Shown one piece after another: positions 12,001 through 20,000 of a stretch of DNA of 64,000 bases (position 1 is its first letter; every line of letters starts with the position of its first letter). Below the pieces are notes generated by a model. The model ran no database searches and was not told where the DNA came from. It saw nothing but the letters and a program-made list of their open reading frames with translations. Origin of the DNA: Moorena sp. SS36440bin_2 (GTDB taxonomy: Bacteria; Cyanobacteriota; Cyanobacteriia; Cyanobacteriales; Coleofasciculaceae); contig WTKN01000217.1 of the NCBI GenBank assembly GCA_011524395.1, forward strand, positions 1 to 64,000, in the 5' to 3' direction. The translations under genes were made by a program, and so were the position numbers.

Positions 12001-14663
12001 GGAATTACTCAGTAGCTGATTATCCGCAAGATAAATGTATTCATCAATTGTTTGAGGAACAGGTAGAGAGAACGCCAGATGCGGTGGCGGTGGTGTTTGA
12101 ACAACAGCAGTTAACCTATCTTCAATTGAATCAACGAGCTAATCAACTAGCACATCACCTGCAAAGCCAAGGAGTAGGACCAGAGGTACTGGTGGGTATT
12201 TGCCTGGAGCGTTCAGTGTCAATGGTAGTGGGGCTGTTGGCGATACTGAAAGCGGGAGGCGCTTATGTACCCCTTGACCCCAATTATCCCCAGGAACGGT
12301 TGAGTTATATGTTGGCGGATGCAGCAGTAGAGGTGTTGTTGACTCAACAAGACTTACTGAAATCTTTCCCAGACAACACAGTACGGGTGATTTGTATAGA
12401 TACGGATTGGGGGACAATTGAGCAATACCAAAAGGAGAATCTTGATTTTGGGGTAGGTTCGGATAATTTGGCTTATGTCATCTACACTTCAGGTTCGACT
12501 GGGCAACCCAAGGGGGTTTTAGTTGAGCACAAAAATGTGGTTCGTTTATTTGCAGCCACTCAGTCTTGGTACAACTTCAATGCCAATGATGTTTGGACGA
12601 ATTTCCATTCCATTGCTTTTGACTTTTCTGTGTGGGAAATTTGGGGAGCCTTACTTTATGGTGGACGCCTTGTAATTGTCCCCTACTGGCTCAGTCGAGA
12701 GCCTCAAAGCTTCTACGACTTACTGTGTTCGGAAAAAGTAACAGTACTCAACCAAACCCCATCTGCTTTTCGCCAACTGATTAATGTTGAAAAATCTGAT
12801 GACGGACAACCACAACTAAGTTTACGGTTAGTTATTTTTGGTGGGGAAGCCCTAGAGTTACAAAGTTTAAAACCATGGTTTGAGCGACACGGGGATAAAA
12901 GTCCACAGCTAGTAAACATGTACGGTATTACGGAAACAACCGTGCATGTTACTTATCGACCCCTCACCATAAAAGATCTTGACAGCAGTGGCAGTGTAAT
13001 TGGTTGTTCAATTCCTGATTTACAGATGTATATCTTGGATGACAACTTACAACCAGTGCCCATTGGGGTTCAAGGGCAAATGTATATTGGCGGAGCAGGT
13101 TTAGCACGAGGTTACTTGAATCGTCAGCAGTTAACCTGGGAACGGTTTATTCCTAACCCATTTAATCATCAACAAGAAGGTCTGCTTTATAAGACAGGGG
13201 ATTTAGCCTGCTATTTGCCCAATGGAGATATTGAGTATCTTGGTCGTATCGATAACCAAGTCAAGGTGCGAGGCTTCCGCATCGAACTCGGAGAAATCGA
13301 AACCATCCTCAACAGCCATCCCCAAATCCAACAAGCTGTAGTCATAGCCACAGAAGATTTGGGTGGTAACAACAGGTTAGTAGCTTACCTAGTGAAGGAG
13401 AATGAAACCCTCACCACAAGTCAAGTGCGTAAATTTCTCCAACTGAAACTACCAGAATATATGGTGCCCTCAATCTTTGTCCTATTGGAGAGCCTACCGT
13501 TAACACCCAACGGCAAAGTAGACCGTAAAGCCTTACCAAGCCCAGAGAAAGAAATCAGCCGAGAACAGGAATACGTAGCACCAGTTACGCCAAACGAAAA
13601 GATAATAGCCAACATCTTCGCCAATGTTCTAGGAGTGCAAAAATTAGGAATCCACGACAACTTCTTTGAATTGGGCGGTCATTCCCTCTTAGCAATTAGC
13701 CTCATGGCTCAGATTCACAAGCAGTCAGGGAAAAATCTGCCTCTAGCAGCCCTGTTTCAGCACCCCACTATTGAGGAAATGGCCAAACTTCTCTCTCCAA
13801 CTGTTAATTCCTCACTAGGGTCAAATTTAATTCCGCTTCAGCCAAGTGGCTCAAAACCACCTTTGTTTTGCGTTCCTGGAGCTGGTGGTAATGTGACTTA
13901 TCTCCAGAGTTTGGCAAGTTGTCTGGGTTCTCAACAGCCTTTTTACGGTCTACAAGCACAAGGGCTAGATGGCATATCTGAACCACTCACTAGCATCAAA
14001 GATATGGCAAGCCAATATATTCAATTGATACAAGAAATTCAGCCCCAAGGTCCTTATTGGTTGTGCGGACATTCTCTAGGGGGAAAAGTCGCATTTGAGA
14101 TGGCTCGGCAATTATATGACCAAAACCAGGAAATTGGCTTACTGGCAATTATTGATACTACTCCTCAAACTGTTGAGCATACAGATGTTAAGCAAGAGGA
14201 GACATCTTACTTAACGGAAATTGCGATGCTTATTCAAGATTTATTTGGGATCGAAATTAATAGCTACGATCCCAACTTTCAACTGCTCTCTTTCCAAGAA
14301 CAATTACAATTACTGACAAAACAATTGGAAATGGCTAATTTACTAATGCCCAACACTGATTCCACTGTGTTAGAGGGTTTTGTGCGAGTTTACCAGACTC
14401 ATCGGCAGCTCACTTACGTTCCTCCGGCAATTCTACCAATACAAATTACTCTCTTTCGAGCCGAAGAGTTAGATAATAACAATCAATTCGATGAAGAAAC
14501 AGCAAAAATGTTGAACGATAACACTTATACTTGGAACAAATTTTCTACTTTACCGGTGAATGTTCATGTTATTCCAGGAAATCATAATACAATGATGACG
14601 AAACCCCATGTAGAACAAATAGCTCAAGAACTAAACAAATATATGGAACAACTGCAATCTTAA
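3..14663 (+). CDS. Non-ribosomal peptide synthetase, 5'-truncated by window edge; A-PCP-Cy-A(Ox)-PCP-Cy-A(MT)-PCP-C-A-PCP-TE
   Basis: Frame is open from nt 3 (SVITEGELQKLLVEWNNTYSDYPADKCIHQLFEEQ, a C-A linker), so the listed start at 93 is an internal TTG. Multiple A-domain (YTSGSTG, GKVDRKALP), PCP (GGHSLL / LGLDSLL), Cy (DALIAD) and TE (GHSLGG) motifs. Confidence 0.97.
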   Translation, partial: SVITEGELQKLLVEWNNTYSDYPADKCIHQLFEEQVERTPDAVAVVFEDQKLSYRDLNACANQLAHYLQSIGVGPEVLVGICLERSVEMVVGLLGILKAGGAYLPLDPSYPQHRLEFMLTEARVSVLVTQSLLLEALPDHEAQVVSLDRDKETIAQPAMENISSNVRSENLAYVIYTSGSTGKPKGVQIQHQSVVNLLTAMQMSLGLTTTDKLAAVTTLAFDIAALELYLPLIVGAEVLIMPKTVTRDGHQLVSELNRTKATVMQATPVTWQMLLAAGWSPTPKPMTILCGGEALSFEVASQLLKTGQILCNLYGPTETAIWSTRYCMEGTLPDGPTIPIGRPIANTQIYILDSHLQPVPIGVPGEIHIGGAGLARGYLYRRDQTKQRFICNPFGEGFLYKTGDLGRYLNDGQIEFIGRIDHQVKIRGFRIELGEIETLLKQHPEVEQAVVSAREDSPGNKRLVAYVVGGEKLDMGSIKEYLKQQLPDYMVPTVIVPLEALPLTPNGKVDRKALPEPELSLNIELVSPETETQSLIANLFAQLLSLRAEEISIHESFFKLGGHSLLATQLVARLREIFEIELPLRTLFESPSVAQLDAILSQNSLALQVELPKIEPAPQKLTQPFPLNQIQQAYWLGRDSSFELGNIATHTYLEIDSQNLDWHRLNQAWQRLIDYHPMLRAIILPDGQQQILAEVPQYEIAITDLSELESKKRSQELAQIRGELSHQIRPADQWPLFEVAATRISANLTRIHLSFDALIADAASLQLLGQQWLNLYQNPKADLPSLNLSFRDYLLAEQALESSEWYQQAEQYWFKRLETLPGAPELPLAMHPSEIETPRFDRRSYRLGAEQWQALQKRGQQAGLTPSGILLAAFAEVLSLWSRRAHFCLNLTTFNRLPLHKQVTELVGDFTALTLLEVDFRRELPFEQRARQLQKQLFEDLDRSQCSGVRVLRELGRRHGNERKATMPIVFTSILGLRKAGESSPTEMIKGLGEIVYSISQTPQVWLDHQVYEESGELVLNWDGLEALFPPGLLDQMFVSYCQWLEQLATQPTAWQQVTREKLLPKAQQQQRRQVNGTFEPVSTTLLHSLFVEQWQERGKQAAVITPDRCLTYQELGQLAEQLAQQLRQEGAQPNTLVAVILEKGWQQVVAVLGILMSGAAYVPIDSELPLKRQQQLLAQSQARLIVSDHNFIAASESNQSLPVLRIDQLLVQSQEQIPALTSVQKPEDLAYVIYTSGSTGTPKGVAINHQGAVNTLLDINRRFQVSCQDRVLGISALNFDLSVYDIFGVLGAGGTIVMPSGERVKEPGHWLELIAQHQVTIWNTVPALGQMLADYLSGQGQVVPAGLRLALLSGDWLPLSLPGRLQQLWPEIEVISLGGATEASIWSIAYPIAEVQPSWSSIPYGKPLTNQTMVVLNEQLDPSPVWVPGELYIGGIGLATGYWQDEQKTAQSFITHPVSGERLYQTGDLGRYLPDGEIEFLGREDFQVKIRGFRIELAEIEAVLNQHPQVQQAIVNSVGNSPNQQLVAYVVQKISLNATEAYDPSQLTGVIFDPLERIEFKLTQPGLRKIEVSEQTTPLPKSVLDTVLEQRYLERQSYRQFSSALLSQTTLEKVLTPLTELSKRASTKATATARIPLSLESISRLLSAVMAIPVQGAPLPKYLYPSAGSLYPVRVYLQVAPGAIADVEPGLYYYHPVNHALVKETKVTLSPLSVGLELLLVGQLPAIAPMYGELARDFCFLEAGYISEVLREAAVGENLSLLPKSIENLEVSNNLGLDEQHCLLEHFVIVPKSNTVESKLDEIDLLQVYLYLKPKRVKDAEGGWYRYHPDSQTWTNIALRTSIESSIYMGNQAIFAEASFSLLLVEPQPNIASEEKRQQLLLSAGQWGQALMSIAPSYQVGLCPIGRVEERQIRVDLGLKTEQKIVHSFVGGGIEAAQRQQWSAFAVQPKLIKPEEQLREFLQQRLPEYMVPTIFVLLESLPLTANGKVDRKALPTPTLKPVTEREFVPAQTPTQEIIANLAAELIKIECVGINDNLLELGLDSLLATQLVARLREIFEIELPLRTLFESPSVAQLDAILSQNSLALQVELPKIEPAPQKLTQPFPLNQIQQAYWLGRDSSFELGNIATHTYLEIDSQNLDWHRLNQAWQRLIDYHPMLRAIILPDGQQQILAEVPQYEIAITDLSELESKKRSQELAQIRGELSHQIRPADQWPLFEVAATRISANLTRIHLSFDALIADAASLQLLGQQWLNLYQNPKADLPSLNLSFRDYLLAEQALESSEWYQQAEQYWFKRLETLPGAPELPLAMHPSEIETPRFDRRSYRLGAEQWQALQKRGQQAGLTPSGILLAAFAEVLSLWSRRAHFCLNLTTFNRLPLHKQVTELVGDFTALTLLEVDFRRELPFEQRARQLQKQLFEDLDRSQCSGVRVLRELGRRHGNERKATMPIVFTSILGLRKAGESSPTEMIKGLGEIVYSISQTPQVWLDHQVYEESGELVLNWDGLEALFPPGLLDQMFVSYCQWLEQLATQPTAWQQVTREKLLPKAQQQQRRQVNGTFEPVSTTLLHSLFVEQWQERGKQAAVITPDRCLTYQELGQLAEQLAQQLRQEGAQPNTLVAVILEKGWQQVVAVLGILMSGAAYVPIDSELPLKRQQQLLAQSQARLIVSDHNFIAASESNQSLPVLRIDQLLVQSQEQIPALTSVQKPEDLAYVIYTSGSTGTPKGVAINHQGAVNTLLDINRRFQVSCQDRVLGISALNFDLSVYDIFGVLGAGGTIVMPSGERVKEPGHWLELIAQHQVTIWNTVPALGQMLADYLSGQGQVVPAGLRLALLSGDWLPLSLPGRLQQLWPEIEVISLGGATEASIWSIAYPIAEVQPSWSSIPYGKPLTNQTMVVLNEQLDPSPVWVPGELYIGGIGLATGYWQDEQKTAQSFITHPVSGERLYQTGDLGRYLPDGEIEFLGREDFQVKIRGFRIELAEIEAVLNQHPQVQQTIVATVGDMPSHQLLVAYIRTSLSHNNQQSLPKDTNYSQKCWQALTHAGHQQTQQEIIIDTLGFNRENCSTLIEILDHLYIISVCQALRKLGIYHYSGEQYTLDALIYRCQIAPRYYRWLHRALIKLIEKGFLRQEGEIFENVAELPQMELELADVKEQLVKIKIESYSIIETVENLAEILTENLHSAQIYAQEETIDFYHKLFSYSHEVLGKLISAVVDSLELEQPLRILEIGAGYGSATIHLLPLLPSEKTTYMFTDISQFFLQRAQREFVKYSFMEYGVLDINVNPMLQGYEPHTFDVIIAGSVLHNAPQLEKSLNYLRKLLVPGGLLLAIEETKFYPFFDLSMGLQQGFDSFEDESLRSSHPLLSRSQWQALLAKCGFETSTIFYQSGSITELMGFDVIASQVSFSTTYFQPNSLREYLNQRLPNYMVPSMFIELESIPLTPNGKVDRKALPIPVLEAVAEREFVPAKTPTQEIIANLAAELIKIERVGINDNLLELGLDSLLATQLVVRLQEIFEVDLPLRTLFESPSVAQLDAILTQNLTTGITIPAITPIERDSFTLELSFAQERLWFLAQLEGISATYNIPTALSLEGILELNVLQLALDELVHRHQILRTTFTTIEGTPVQHIEPKISIPIEVIKASSLETPIKVWLQQEARQPFDLETGPLLRVKLLRITEESTVLAVTIHHIISDGWSQGVLIQELAALYQAYCQGKPSPLALLPIQYADYTLWQKQWLQGEVIEAQLSYWQEQLKGVPALLELPIDHPRPAVQSFQGGTHKITLPRDLSQRLKGLARQQGVTLYMVLLTAFNILLYRYSGQRDIVVGSPIANRQRSELESLIGLFVNTLVLRVVIEDNDNVEKLLQKVRKVAIETYIHQDLPFEQLVKALQPERSLAHSPLFQVMFVLQNTPQVPLDLPGVKLTPLETDTVTAKFDLTLLLQETEQGLIGTWEYNSGLFEVNTIERMAQHYQNLLHAMVEDLFQPVARLPLLSEEEKQQLLVEWNYSVADYPQDKCIHQLFEEQVERTPDAVAVVFEQQQLTYLQLNQRANQLAHHLQSQGVGPEVLVGICLERSVSMVVGLLAILKAGGAYVPLDPNYPQERLSYMLADAAVEVLLTQQDLLKSFPDNTVRVICIDTDWGTIEQYQKENLDFGVGSDNLAYVIYTSGSTGQPKGVLVEHKNVVRLFAATQSWYNFNANDVWTNFHSIAFDFSVWEIWGALLYGGRLVIVPYWLSREPQSFYDLLCSEKVTVLNQTPSAFRQLINVEKSDDGQPQLSLRLVIFGGEALELQSLKPWFERHGDKSPQLVNMYGITETTVHVTYRPLTIKDLDSSGSVIGCSIPDLQMYILDDNLQPVPIGVQGQMYIGGAGLARGYLNRQQLTWERFIPNPFNHQQEGLLYKTGDLACYLPNGDIEYLGRIDNQVKVRGFRIELGEIETILNSHPQIQQAVVIATEDLGGNNRLVAYLVKENETLTTSQVRKFLQLKLPEYMVPSIFVLLESLPLTPNGKVDRKALPSPEKEISREQEYVAPVTPNEKIIANIFANVLGVQKLGIHDNFFELGGHSLLAISLMAQIHKQSGKNLPLAALFQHPTIEEMAKLLSPTVNSSLGSNLIPLQPSGSKPPLFCVPGAGGNVTYLQSLASCLGSQQPFYGLQAQGLDGISEPLTSIKDMASQYIQLIQEIQPQGPYWLCGHSLGGKVAFEMARQLYDQNQEIGLLAIIDTTPQTVEHTDVKQEETSYLTEIAMLIQDLFGIEINSYDPNFQLLSFQEQLQLLTKQLEMANLLMPNTDSTVLEGFVRVYQTHRQLTYVPPAILPIQITLFRAEELDNNNQFDEETAKMLNDNTYTWNKFSTLPVNVHVIPGNHNTMMTKPHVEQIAQELNKYMEQLQS
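93..1550 (+). other. NRPS adenylation domain A1, predicted glycine
   Basis: Specificity residues read by hand: D I L Q L G L I W (K) from AFDIAALE / TVMQATP / TILCGGEA / CNLYGPTETAIW; equals the classical Gly code DILQLGLIWK. Confidence 0.8.
1690..4541 (+). repeat. Copy 1 of a ~2.85 kb direct repeat inside the NRPS (PCP end-Cy-A)
   Basis: Matches 6133-8984 at constant offset 4443; translations identical and every nucleotide stretch compared was identical. First mismatches at 1689/6132 and 4542/8985. Confidence 0.93.
1855..3180 (+). other. Heterocyclization (Cy) domain 1
   Basis: FPLNQIQQAYWLGR start and DALIAD (DxxxxD) motif replacing HHxxxDG. Confidence 0.9.
3250..5995 (+). other. Adenylation domain A2, predicted cysteine, with inserted oxidase domain
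   Basis: Code D L Y N L S L I W from NFDLSVYD / TIWNTVP / LALLSGD / SLGGATEASIW = Cys code DLYNLSLIWK. Ends with NGKVDRKALP. Confidence 0.85.
4615..5850 (+). other. Thiazoline oxidase (SagB/McbC nitroreductase-like) domain inserted in A2
   Basis: YLERQSYRQFS...YLYPSAGSLYPVRVYLQV...GLYYYHPVNHAL pattern, located between the A8 region and the A10 region. Confidence 0.82.
6133..8984 (+). repeat. Copy 2 of the ~2.85 kb direct repeat inside the NRPS
   Basis: See copy 1; out-of-frame ORFs in the track (3932/8375, 4160/8603, 4339/8782) are also identical. Confidence 0.93.
6298..7620 (+). other. Heterocyclization (Cy) domain 2
   Basis: Identical translation to Cy1, DALIAD motif. Confidence 0.9.
7690..10350 (+). 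other. Adenylation domain A3, predicted cysteine, with inserted methyltransferase
   Basis: Same DLYNLSLIW code as A2 (identical sequence up to the A8 region). Confidence 0.85.
9010..10210 (+). other. SAM-dependent methyltransferase domain inserted in A3 (candidate thiazoline C-methyltransferase)
   Basis: LRILEIGAGYGSATIHLLPLL SAM motif I, FDVIIAGSVLHNAP, LRKLLVPGGLLLAIEE. Confidence 0.85.
10660..11980 (+). other. Condensation domain
   Basis: LSFAQERLWFLAQLEG, TIHHIISDGWS (HHxxxDG), RDIVVGSPIANR. Confidence 0.9.
12040..13545 (+). other. Adenylation domain A4, predicted threonine
   Basis: Code D F W N I G M V H from AFDFSVWE / TVLNQTP / LVIFGGEA / VNMYGITETTVH = Thr code DFWNIGMVHK. Confidence 0.8.
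13850..14663 (+). other. Thioesterase (TE) domain
   Basis: FCVPGAGGNVTYL...WLCGHSLGGKVAFEMA at the C-terminus. Confidence 0.92.
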
Positions 14664-14751
14664 TAGATTACTTAAACGCTTACTTCAAGACTATCGTGAT
14701 GAGTGCCCCTTCTTCACCAATTTCTAAGGATTACTCAAGAACTAAATCAAA

Positions 14752-15942
14752 ATGATTGTTTTATTGTGCGAGTCGATTAGAGCATTTCTAAAAAAAGAGG
14801 TGTACCCTCTTGAATCCAGATTCTTACAAAAAGGTTTCAAAAGTATTTTGCCTGAACTTATAGATTTAAGGCAACGAGTTAAAGCCTGGGGAGTATGGAC
14901 ACCTCACTTGCCTAAAAAATATGGAGGCAAAGGGTTTTCTCTAGTTGAATTTGCCAAAATCGGGGAAGAAATGGGTCGTACTCCTCTGGGTCATTATATT
15001 TTTAATTGTCAAGCTCCAGATATTGGCAATATGGAGCTTTTGATTAAGTATGGTACTGAAGAACAAAAGGATAAATATCTGAAGCCCCTGATTCGTGGAG
15101 ATATTCGCAGTTGTTTTTCTATGACTGAACCAGCTCACGCTGGTTCAAATCCCATATGGATGAGTACAACAGCAGTCAAGCAAGGTCATGACTATGTCAT
15201 TAATGGACACAAATGGTTTACTTCCGCCGCTGACGGAGCCGCCTTTGCAATTGTTATGGCTGTCACTAACGAAACTGCTAAAAATTCTTACCTTAAATGT
15301 AGTCAATTCCTTGTTCCCACCAACACAGAAGGGTTTGATTTGCAGCGAAATATACCAATTATGGGGGATGTGGGTGAAGATTACTTTAGCCACTCAGAAA
15401 TAATCTATAAAAACTGTCGGGTTACCCAAGCCAATCTTATAGGTGAGGAAGGTGCTGGCTTTGCTTTAGCCCAGGAAAGATTGGGGTGGGGACGCATTCA
15501 CCACTGCATACGTTGGGTTGGTATTTGTGAACGAGTTTTTGAAATGATGTGTAGTTATGCTGCTCAACGCCAACTTTCTCCTCATACACTGTTAGCGAAT
15601 AAGCAGATAATTCAACATTGGATTGCAGAATGTCGAGCTGATATCCAAGCGGCTAGATTAATGGTATTCAATGCGGCGGAAAAAATTGAACAACATGGTG
15701 CTCATCATGCTTATGAAGATATTTCTTTGGTTAAGTTTTTTGTCGCTAATGTATTAAAAAAAGTCTTGGATAAAGCTGTTCAAGTACATGGTAGTTTAGG
15801 ATTAACAGATGATATTGTATTATCATTCTGGTATCGACATGAAAGAGGTGCACATATTTACGATGGACCTGACGAAGTACATAAGTCGGCTGTGGCACGG
15901 CGGATTTTAAAGAGATTTGGGGTAGACATAAATGAAGAATAA
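14752..15942 (+). CDS. Acyl-CoA dehydrogenase family protein (ACAD10/11, FadE2-like)
   Basis: SCFSMTEP, GHKWFTSAADGA, and C-terminal HERGAHIYDGPDEVHKSAVARRIL, the DGPDEVH variant typical of ACAD10/11-type enzymes. Confidence 0.9.
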   Translation: MIVLLCESIRAFLKKEVYPLESRFLQKGFKSILPELIDLRQRVKAWGVWTPHLPKKYGGKGFSLVEFAKIGEEMGRTPLGHYIFNCQAPDIGNMELLIKYGTEEQKDKYLKPLIRGDIRSCFSMTEPAHAGSNPIWMSTTAVKQGHDYVINGHKWFTSAADGAAFAIVMAVTNETAKNSYLKCSQFLVPTNTEGFDLQRNIPIMGDVGEDYFSHSEIIYKNCRVTQANLIGEEGAGFALAQERLGWGRIHHCIRWVGICERVFEMMCSYAAQRQLSPHTLLANKQIIQHWIAECRADIQAARLMVFNAAEKIEQHGAHHAYEDISLVKFFVANVLKKVLDKAVQVHGSLGLTDDIVLSFWYRHERGAHIYDGPDEVHKSAVARRILKRFGVDINEE

Positions 15943-16963
15943 CCTTAAAAAATTAGAAATATTTTTGCAACAAAAGCTACCTAATGTCTCTGGAAATTTA
16001 GTATTAGAGCAGTTGTGGGGCGGCTATTCAAATTTGACTTATTTGTTGAAGTTCGGTCATCAAGAATTTGTTTTACGTCGTCCTCCCTTGGCCGTGAGTC
16101 TGGCAACAGCTCACGATGTTGGTCGAGAGTTTTATACTTTGTCCTGTTTGTGTAAATTTTATCAGTATGTTCCTCGTCCTATTTTGTTTTGTGAAGATTT
16201 GAGTATTATTGGCGCACCATTCTTTATTATGGAACGTGTCAAAGGGCTAATTTTAAGAAATAAAGTCCCTCCGGGAACGCAACTGACACCAGAAGTGATG
16301 GGCAAGCTATCAATCGCTTTTATCGATAAATTAGTAGAGCTACACGCTATCGATTACCAAGCAGCTGGTTTAACTGCTTTGGGGCGTCCCCAAGGATATA
16401 TCGAGCGTCAAATTAAAGGTTGGATACAACAGTACAAAGTTGCCGCTATAGATTCAATACCAGAAATGGAACAAGTAGCTCAATGGCTGCAAAAAAACAT
16501 ATGTAATGAAAGTGGTTATGCATTGCTACATAACGATTATAAGTTCGATAATTTAGTATTAAATGCTGAGAATCCTGAGCAAATAATTTCAGTATTAGAC
16601 TGGGAAATGGCAACTCTTGGAGACCCTCTTTTAGACTTAGGTACAAGTTTAGGGTATTGGACAGAAGCAAGTGATCCTCCAATACTTAAGTCCTTTGGTT
16701 TAACCAGTTTACCAGGAAGCTTTGAACGCCAACAATTAGTAGATCAATATCAACAAAAGAGTAATCGTCATATTGATAATTCTGTATTTTACTATGTGTA
16801 TGGTCTTTTCAAAATTGGTGTAATTACTCAGCAACTTTATCGAAGCTATCAAAAAGGATCTGCTTCAGGGTTACGCTTTGCTAACTTAATTGATGTTGTG
16901 GCTGCTATTGCTCATCAAGCTAGATGTTCTCTAGAAAAAAATAGAATATCTAATCTACATTAA
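15932..16963 (+). CDS. APH/choline-kinase-fold phosphotransferase (ACAD10/11 kinase-domain-like, LvaA/DepG-like)
   Basis: ALLHNDYKFDNLVL Brenner motif and SVLDWEMATLGDPLLDLGTSLGYW; overlaps the upstream ACAD gene by 11 nt. Confidence 0.88.
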   Translation: MKNNLKKLEIFLQQKLPNVSGNLVLEQLWGGYSNLTYLLKFGHQEFVLRRPPLAVSLATAHDVGREFYTLSCLCKFYQYVPRPILFCEDLSIIGAPFFIMERVKGLILRNKVPPGTQLTPEVMGKLSIAFIDKLVELHAIDYQAAGLTALGRPQGYIERQIKGWIQQYKVAAIDSIPEMEQVAQWLQKNICNESGYALLHNDYKFDNLVLNAENPEQIISVLDWEMATLGDPLLDLGTSLGYWTEASDPPILKSFGLTSLPGSFERQQLVDQYQQKSNRHIDNSVFYYVYGLFKIGVITQQLYRSYQKGSASGLRFANLIDVVAAIAHQARCSLEKNRISNLH

Positions 16964-17039
16964 GCAGAATTAATTATATTAAACTTCTAATTTTAAAAAT
17001 AGTAAAAATAGTAAAAATGGGGATAGAGGAGGAAATAGA

Positions 17040-20000
17040 GTGACCTACGAAAATATTCAAGATAACAAGTATAGTAAACAGCCTCAACCTTCCAGTAATT
17101 TGAATCTGTTGGATATTCTGACCAAAAGAGCCAAGGAAATGGGGAATCAGATCGCATTTGTTTTTTTACAAGATGGTGTAAACGAAACAGATTCTTTGAC
17201 ATATGAACAATTAAACCAGCTGGTTAAAACAGTAGCGAATCGCTTACAAACACTCAATTTGTCAGGTGAGCGAGCTTTACTGCTTTATCCCTCAGGCTTA
17301 GATTTTATCGTTGGGTTTTTGGGCTGTTTATCTGCAGGAGTTATTGCGGTTCCAGCCTATCCTCCACGACGTAATAAAAAGTTGCATCGTTTAGAGGCGA
17401 TCGCCAAAGATACTCAGGCTAGTGTGGCTCTAACAACTCGTTCTGTATTGGACTTACTAGAAAGTGGTTTAAGCAAATATGTTTCTTTAGCTAATTTAAA
17501 TTGGCTAGGGACCAATGAGTTATCTGATAGCGATGAGTCGAATACAGTAGGCATTTCCGTAAATTCTGATACATTAGCCTACTTACAATATACCTCTGGC
17601 TCCACTGGTACACCTAAGGGAGTGATGGTGTCTCACAGTAACTTATTGCATAATCTAGAAGCACTGGATCGAGGCTGGAAGCATGATGCAAGCAGTGTTA
17701 TTGTAACCTGGCTACCTACTTTCCATGACATGGGGTTAATTTATGGAGTTCTACAGCCTCTGTATAATGGCATACCCTGCTATATGATGTCTCCTACCTC
17801 ATTCATGGAACGTCCCCTAAACTGGTTGCAAGCCATATCAAAGTATAAGGCTACCCACAGTGCTGCCCCTAACTTTGCCTATGAACTCTGCGTCAGTAAT
17901 ATTTCTGAAGTAGATAGAGATAATTTAGACTTGAGTAACTGGCGAATGGCTTTGAATGCCGCAGAACCAGTCCGGGCAGAAGTAATGGAACGTTTTTCCC
18001 AGTTTTTTCAAGTTAGTGGATTTAATCGAGTTGCCTTCTGTCCTGGTTATGGCTTAGCTGAAGCTACTTTGAAAGTTACCGCTGTTTGTAAACAAGATCG
18101 ACCGACTATATGCCATTTAGCAACAGAACCCTTATCCCACCATCAAATCTTGGAAGCCATAGACTCATCTTCTGAGGAAATAACTACTTTAGTCGGATGT
18201 GGTTTAGTAGAGTCAGACACTGATATTGTGATCATTAATCCTGAGACTCAGACCCAGTGTGTAGCAGATGAAGTGGGGGAAATTTGGGTTTCTAGTCCTA
18301 GCATAGCTCAGGGTTATTGGCAACGACATCAAGAAACGAAAGAAACCTTTCAAGCTTATATAGCAGATACAGAACAAGGACCATTTTTGCGAACAGGAGA
18401 TTTGGGTTTTTTAAGACATACCGAACTGTTTATTACAGGTCGTCTCAAGGATCTAATAATCATTCGGGGACGTAATTACTACCCGAATGATCTTGAGATG
18501 ACAGTACAACAGAGTCACCCTGCCTTACGAGCCAATTGTGGAGCTGCTTTTTCGATAATAGTAGAAGGTGAAGAAAAGCTGATCATCACTCAAGAAGTTA
18601 AACGTCAGTATCTACGAAGACTACCAGTAGATGAAGTGATATCTGCCATTTGTAAACAAATTTCTGAACAACACGAACTACAAGTTTATGCAGTTGTCCT
18701 GCTGAGAACAGCAAGCATTCCTAAAACATCCAGTGGTAAGATTCAGCGTCGAGCTTGTCGATCCAACTTTATAGCTGGAAAATTACAGGTTGTCGCCCAA
18801 AGTAAACAAAACTTTAGAGTCCTTGATCAGGACAATATTGAGACTCGAGCCACTTTGATACACCTGCCACCATCAGAACGTAGAATTCTTCTACAATCAG
18901 CTTTACAGTCCCTGATTGGTCATTGTTTAGCAAGCAGTGTAGAGATTCCGCCTCAGCAGCCTCTCACTAGCTGGGGGTTGGATTCTCTGGCTGCAACTCA
19001 ACTAGTGGCACAGATACGCGATCGCTTTCGGGTAGAGATATCATTACCATATTTATTTGAGTCGGCAACAGTAGAGCAATTAGTTCAACTCATACAAACC
19101 TCTTGGCAAGAGGGTAACAGCACTAAAGAAGAATTGACACTCCCTCTACTCATTCCAGCTTCCGAAGAGCGCTATCAACCTTTTCCCCTCACAGATATTC
19201 AACAAGCCTACTGGATTGGTCGCCAGGGAACCGTAGAATTAGGAAAAGTCGCTAGCCACGTTTACTTAGAAATCCAGACTTTTGCCTTAGATGTAGAGCA
19301 ATTGACTCAAGCTTGGCAACAACTCATAGAGCGCCACGATATGTTGCGAGTGGTGATTTTACCCACAGGGGAACAAAAAGTGTTACCCCAAGTTCAACCT
19401 TATACTATTCGGGTAACTGATCTAAGCCACCTCTCTATTGCGGCAGCAAACGATCAATTAGCAGCCATCCGAACAGAAATAGCAGATCAATCAAAAAAGA
19501 GCAGTGACCATTGGCCATTATTTGAAATTCGGCTAACTCAATTACCCCAACAGCAGTGGCAATTACATTTATATTTTGATTTACTGATTGCTGATTCCTG
19601 GAGTCTTCTGCATTTGTTAGAAGAGTGGTTCCAGATTTATCAAGATCCTCACATCTCTCTAAAACCTTTTTCCTGCTCTTTTCGAGATTATGTTCTGGCA
19701 GAGAAGAGTGTCGAAAAAACTCGACTTTACAGTAAATCACGCGATTACTGGCTAAACCGTTTAGATACTTTGCCTAGTCCTCCTCAACTACCTCTTGCTC
19801 AAAACCCAACCTCTTTACACTCTCCTGAGTTTACATCCCGTCGCGCTCGACTAAATATCACGGACTCGAATCAGTTAAAAAACCTTGCCAAGGTTTGGGG
19901 GATTACACCTTCTGGTCTTCTATTAGCTACCTTTGCAGAGGTTCTGGCAACTTGGAGTCAGCAACCAAATTTTACCCTCAATCTCACCTTACTTAATCGT

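Noticed and set aside
717-13986. Short ORFs on both strands within the NRPS (e.g. 717-926, 3932-4132, 5099-5389, 12139-12417)
   Set aside because: They overlap a strongly supported NRPS frame; identical pairs (3932/8375 etc.) only reflect the internal DNA repeat.
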